Shown here in pieces: positions 62,362 through 64,000 of a DNA stretch of 64,000 nt. The position numbers and the translations under genes are program-made. Position 1 is the stretch's first letter. Each line of letters starts with the position of its first letter. This DNA comes from Bacteroidaceae bacterium (GTDB taxonomy: Bacteria > Bacteroidota > Bacteroidia > Bacteroidales > Bacteroidaceae), in contig JAGBBX010000015.1 of assembly GCA_017938245.1 (NCBI GenBank), positions 1 through 64,000 of the forward strand. The letters are read 5' to 3'. The notes under the pieces were generated by a model. That model did not search any database and was not told the origin of the DNA. It worked only from the letters and a program-made list of their open reading frames with translations.

Positions 62362-64000
62362 ATGATGAATAAAGAGATTAAAACCAATGCAGATATCAAG
62401 GATAACCCTTTCTGCTCAGAATACAATACTCCATTCAATGCTATTCCATACGACCGAATAACATTGGAACATTTTATTCCTGCCGTAAAAGAGGGAATAA
62501 GACGAGAGCAAGAGAACATTGACAATATTTGCAATAATCCACAAGAAGCTACATTCGAGAATACAATAGAGGAATTTGAACGTGCAGGAGCGATGTTGGG
62601 CGATGTAATGTGCGCATTCGAGGCGCTCATTAACTCACGCAGCTACGACAAGATTGCGGCTGTGTCGGAGGAGATTCATAAACTTTACACTATTCACAGC
62701 AATAACATCACTCTTAACAAGGCACTTTTTGCAAGAATAAAAGCAGTAAAGGAGCAAGAAAACAGTTATCTTAGAAAAGACCAAAAGCGACTGCTCGACG
62801 AGATATATAGAATGTTTGAACGCTCGGGAGCCAACCTCAACGATAGTGAGCGCAAAGAGTACCGTGAACTGAGCGAGAAACTGAGTATGCTCTCGCTTAA
62901 ATTCCAGGAAAACCTGATAAAAGAGACTGACGAATATACACTGCACATCACTAATGCATCTGATGTAGAGGGTATGCCTGCCGACCTTTTAGAGACAGCA
63001 GCAGCCACAGCAAAAGAACAGAATAATGAGGGATGGATATTTACTTTGCATCGTCCCAGCTATCTGCCTTTCATAACATTCTGCCGCAACCGCGAACTGC
63101 GCCGACAGATGTATATGGAATATAGCACACTTTGTGCCAAAGGGAACGAATACGACAATCGCGAAATAGTAAAGGAGATTGTAAACGCCCGCTTGCACCT
63201 TGCCAATCTGCTGGGTTACGACACATACAGTGACTACATACTCGCCGAAAGGATGGCAAAGAACAGCGATGCAGTGTTTGCTCTGCTTGGCAAACTAACT
63301 TGGGCCTATCTGCCTGCGGCACGAAAAGAGATGGACGAGATAAAAGCAGTCGCATACGCAAGTGAGGGCGAAGGATTCGAGTTTATGCCTTGGGATTTTG
63401 CCTACTACAGCGAGAGACTGAAAGAGCAGAAATTCGACCTCAGCGACGAGATGATACGTCCATATTTCAACCTCGAACAAGCCATATACGGGGCATTCTA
63501 TCTTGCCACACGACTATACGGAATAACGTTCAAGCTGTGCCACAATGTACCCACATTCCACCCCGATGTAAAGGTGTGGGAGGTACTCGACTACGACGGC
63601 TCGCACCTTGCACTGCTCTACTGCGATTTCTACACTCGCAAAGGAAAGCACGGCGGTGCGTGGATGGACTCACTAAAGCCACAATGGCGCGATGCCAATG
63701 GAAACGACCACCGTCCCCACGTGACACTATCTACCAACTACCGCAAGCCGCAACCGGGAAAGCCCACACTGCTTACATTCGACGAGCTGAACACACTTAT
63801 GCACGAGTTCGGACACTGCCTGCACGGGATAGTATCGAACGTGACATACGCAAGCCAATGCAGTCCCAATGTGCTATGGGACTTTGTAGAGATGCCATCG
63901 CAAATAATGGAGAATTTCATCACCGAGGAGGAATTTCTAAAGGCATTTGCTTTCCACCACGAGAGCGGCGAGATTATCCCAAAAGAGCTATTGGAGAAAC
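62362..64000 (+). CDS. M3-family metallopeptidase, partial (Dcp/oligopeptidase-like)
   Basis: At least 546 residues; the gene runs off the right edge. ATG at 62362 or 62365 (MMNKEIKTNADIKDNPFCSE) opens without a signal peptide, so this is a cytoplasmic enzyme, unlike the lipoprotein M3 at 42414. It shares the N-terminal helical lobe (NTPFNAIPYDRITLEHFIPA VKEGI), RKGKHGGAWMDSL and the zinc motif LMHEFGHCLHGIVS near residue 480. These enzymes degrade peptides released by proteases. The window ends soon after the active site, so about 140 residues are missing. Confidence 0.93.
   Translation, partial: MMNKEIKTNADIKDNPFCSEYNTPFNAIPYDRITLEHFIPAVKEGIRREQENIDNICNNPQEATFENTIEEFERAGAMLGDVMCAFEALINSRSYDKIAAVSEEIHKLYTIHSNNITLNKALFARIKAVKEQENSYLRKDQKRLLDEIYRMFERSGANLNDSERKEYRELSEKLSMLSLKFQENLIKETDEYTLHITNASDVEGMPADLLETAAATAKEQNNEGWIFTLHRPSYLPFITFCRNRELRRQMYMEYSTLCAKGNEYDNREIVKEIVNARLHLANLLGYDTYSDYILAERMAKNSDAVFALLGKLTWAYLPAARKEMDEIKAVAYASEGEGFEFMPWDFAYYSERLKEQKFDLSDEMIRPYFNLEQAIYGAFYLATRLYGITFKLCHNVPTFHPDVKVWEVLDYDGSHLALLYCDFYTRKGKHGGAWMDSLKPQWRDANGNDHRPHVTLSTNYRKPQPGKPTLLTFDELNTLMHEFGHCLHGIVSNVTYASQCSPNVLWDFVEMPSQIMENFITEEEFLKAFAFHHESGEIIPKELLEK

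Noticed and set aside
62130-62372. 80-residue plus-strand frame before the M3 peptidase
   Set aside because: Starts only at TTG, overlaps the true M3 start in another frame and covers the likely promoter at 62266-62273.
1-64000. tRNA, rRNA, tmRNA genes and insertion sequences
   Set aside because: I looked through the intergenic regions and found no cloverleaf, conserved rRNA stretch, or transposase with terminal repeats. A dedicated RNA search could still find a small RNA I missed.

Overview
The window reads as a chromosome segment of a gut-type Bacteroidales (Bacteroidota). The support is direct: promoters with the Bacteroides-type -33 TTTG / -7 TAnnTTTG pattern (e.g. 22013-22044, 45029-45058), many Bacteroidota lipoproteins and outer-membrane barrels (NigD-like, YaiO-like, OMP barrel families), a BspA-type leucine-rich repeat protein with the usual Bacteroidales C-terminal motif, a K+-dependent membrane pyrophosphatase and a GGGtGRT protein next to a NifU-like scaffold. 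I see no rRNA, tRNA, CRISPR array, transposase or integrase. I cannot name the genus.

Layout. (1) 1-9.5 kb is an accessory, decaying stretch. It holds a glmS fragment joined to a truncated C39-peptidase ABC exporter, a Cys-rich double-glycine RiPP-like precursor read without a stop into an outer-membrane barrel protein, the SPASM end of a radical SAM enzyme, a frameshifted PLP-dependent alpha-oxoamine synthase, a TetR regulator, a pstB remnant, a membrane protein with a ChaN/Tiki-like region and a small secreted protein split by a stop codon. (2) 9.6-23.8 kb is mostly core: LOG protein, BspA protein, DedA, Ca2+ P-type ATPase, MetH without its reactivation domain, SmpB, Yip1, NigD-like lipoprotein, and the scaffold/GGGtGRT operon. 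(3) 23.8-29.9 kb is a small defence island between duplicated and eroded copies of the GGGtGRT gene 3' end: an AbiE toxin-antitoxin pair, then HipB, a HipA N-subdomain-only protein, an AT-rich AbiJ-like protein and a RhuM protein. (4) 30-45.4 kb is housekeeping: cysteine desulfidase-type enzyme, HppA, holin-family membrane protein, DUF3298 lipoprotein, RsmG, MBL hydrolase, an S24 repressor with divergent small genes, an RSH enzyme with an intact hydrolase but degenerate synthetase site, PheS, an M3 peptidase, a C-GCAxxG-C-C protein and a winged-helix protein. (5) 45.5-55.4 kb is one minus-strand operon that looks like a synthase-dependent exopolysaccharide machine: secreted lipoprotein, HEAT-repeat membrane protein, processive GT2 glycosyltransferase, TPR protein with a YaiO-like barrel, DUF4838 protein and DUF1573 lipoprotein. 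(6) 55.8-64 kb: phospholipase D lipoprotein, M16 peptidase, acyl-CoA synthetase and a second M3 peptidase cut by the window end.

The three places most likely to hold something undescribed are the precursor/outer-membrane-barrel fusion with its 13-bp intercistronic hairpin (about 3.9-4.35 kb), the HipB / HipA-N / AbiJ-like arrangement behind a palindromic operator (26.9-28.9 kb), and the exopolysaccharide operon (45.5-55.4 kb). All functions are inferred from motifs read by eye; no database search was possible.
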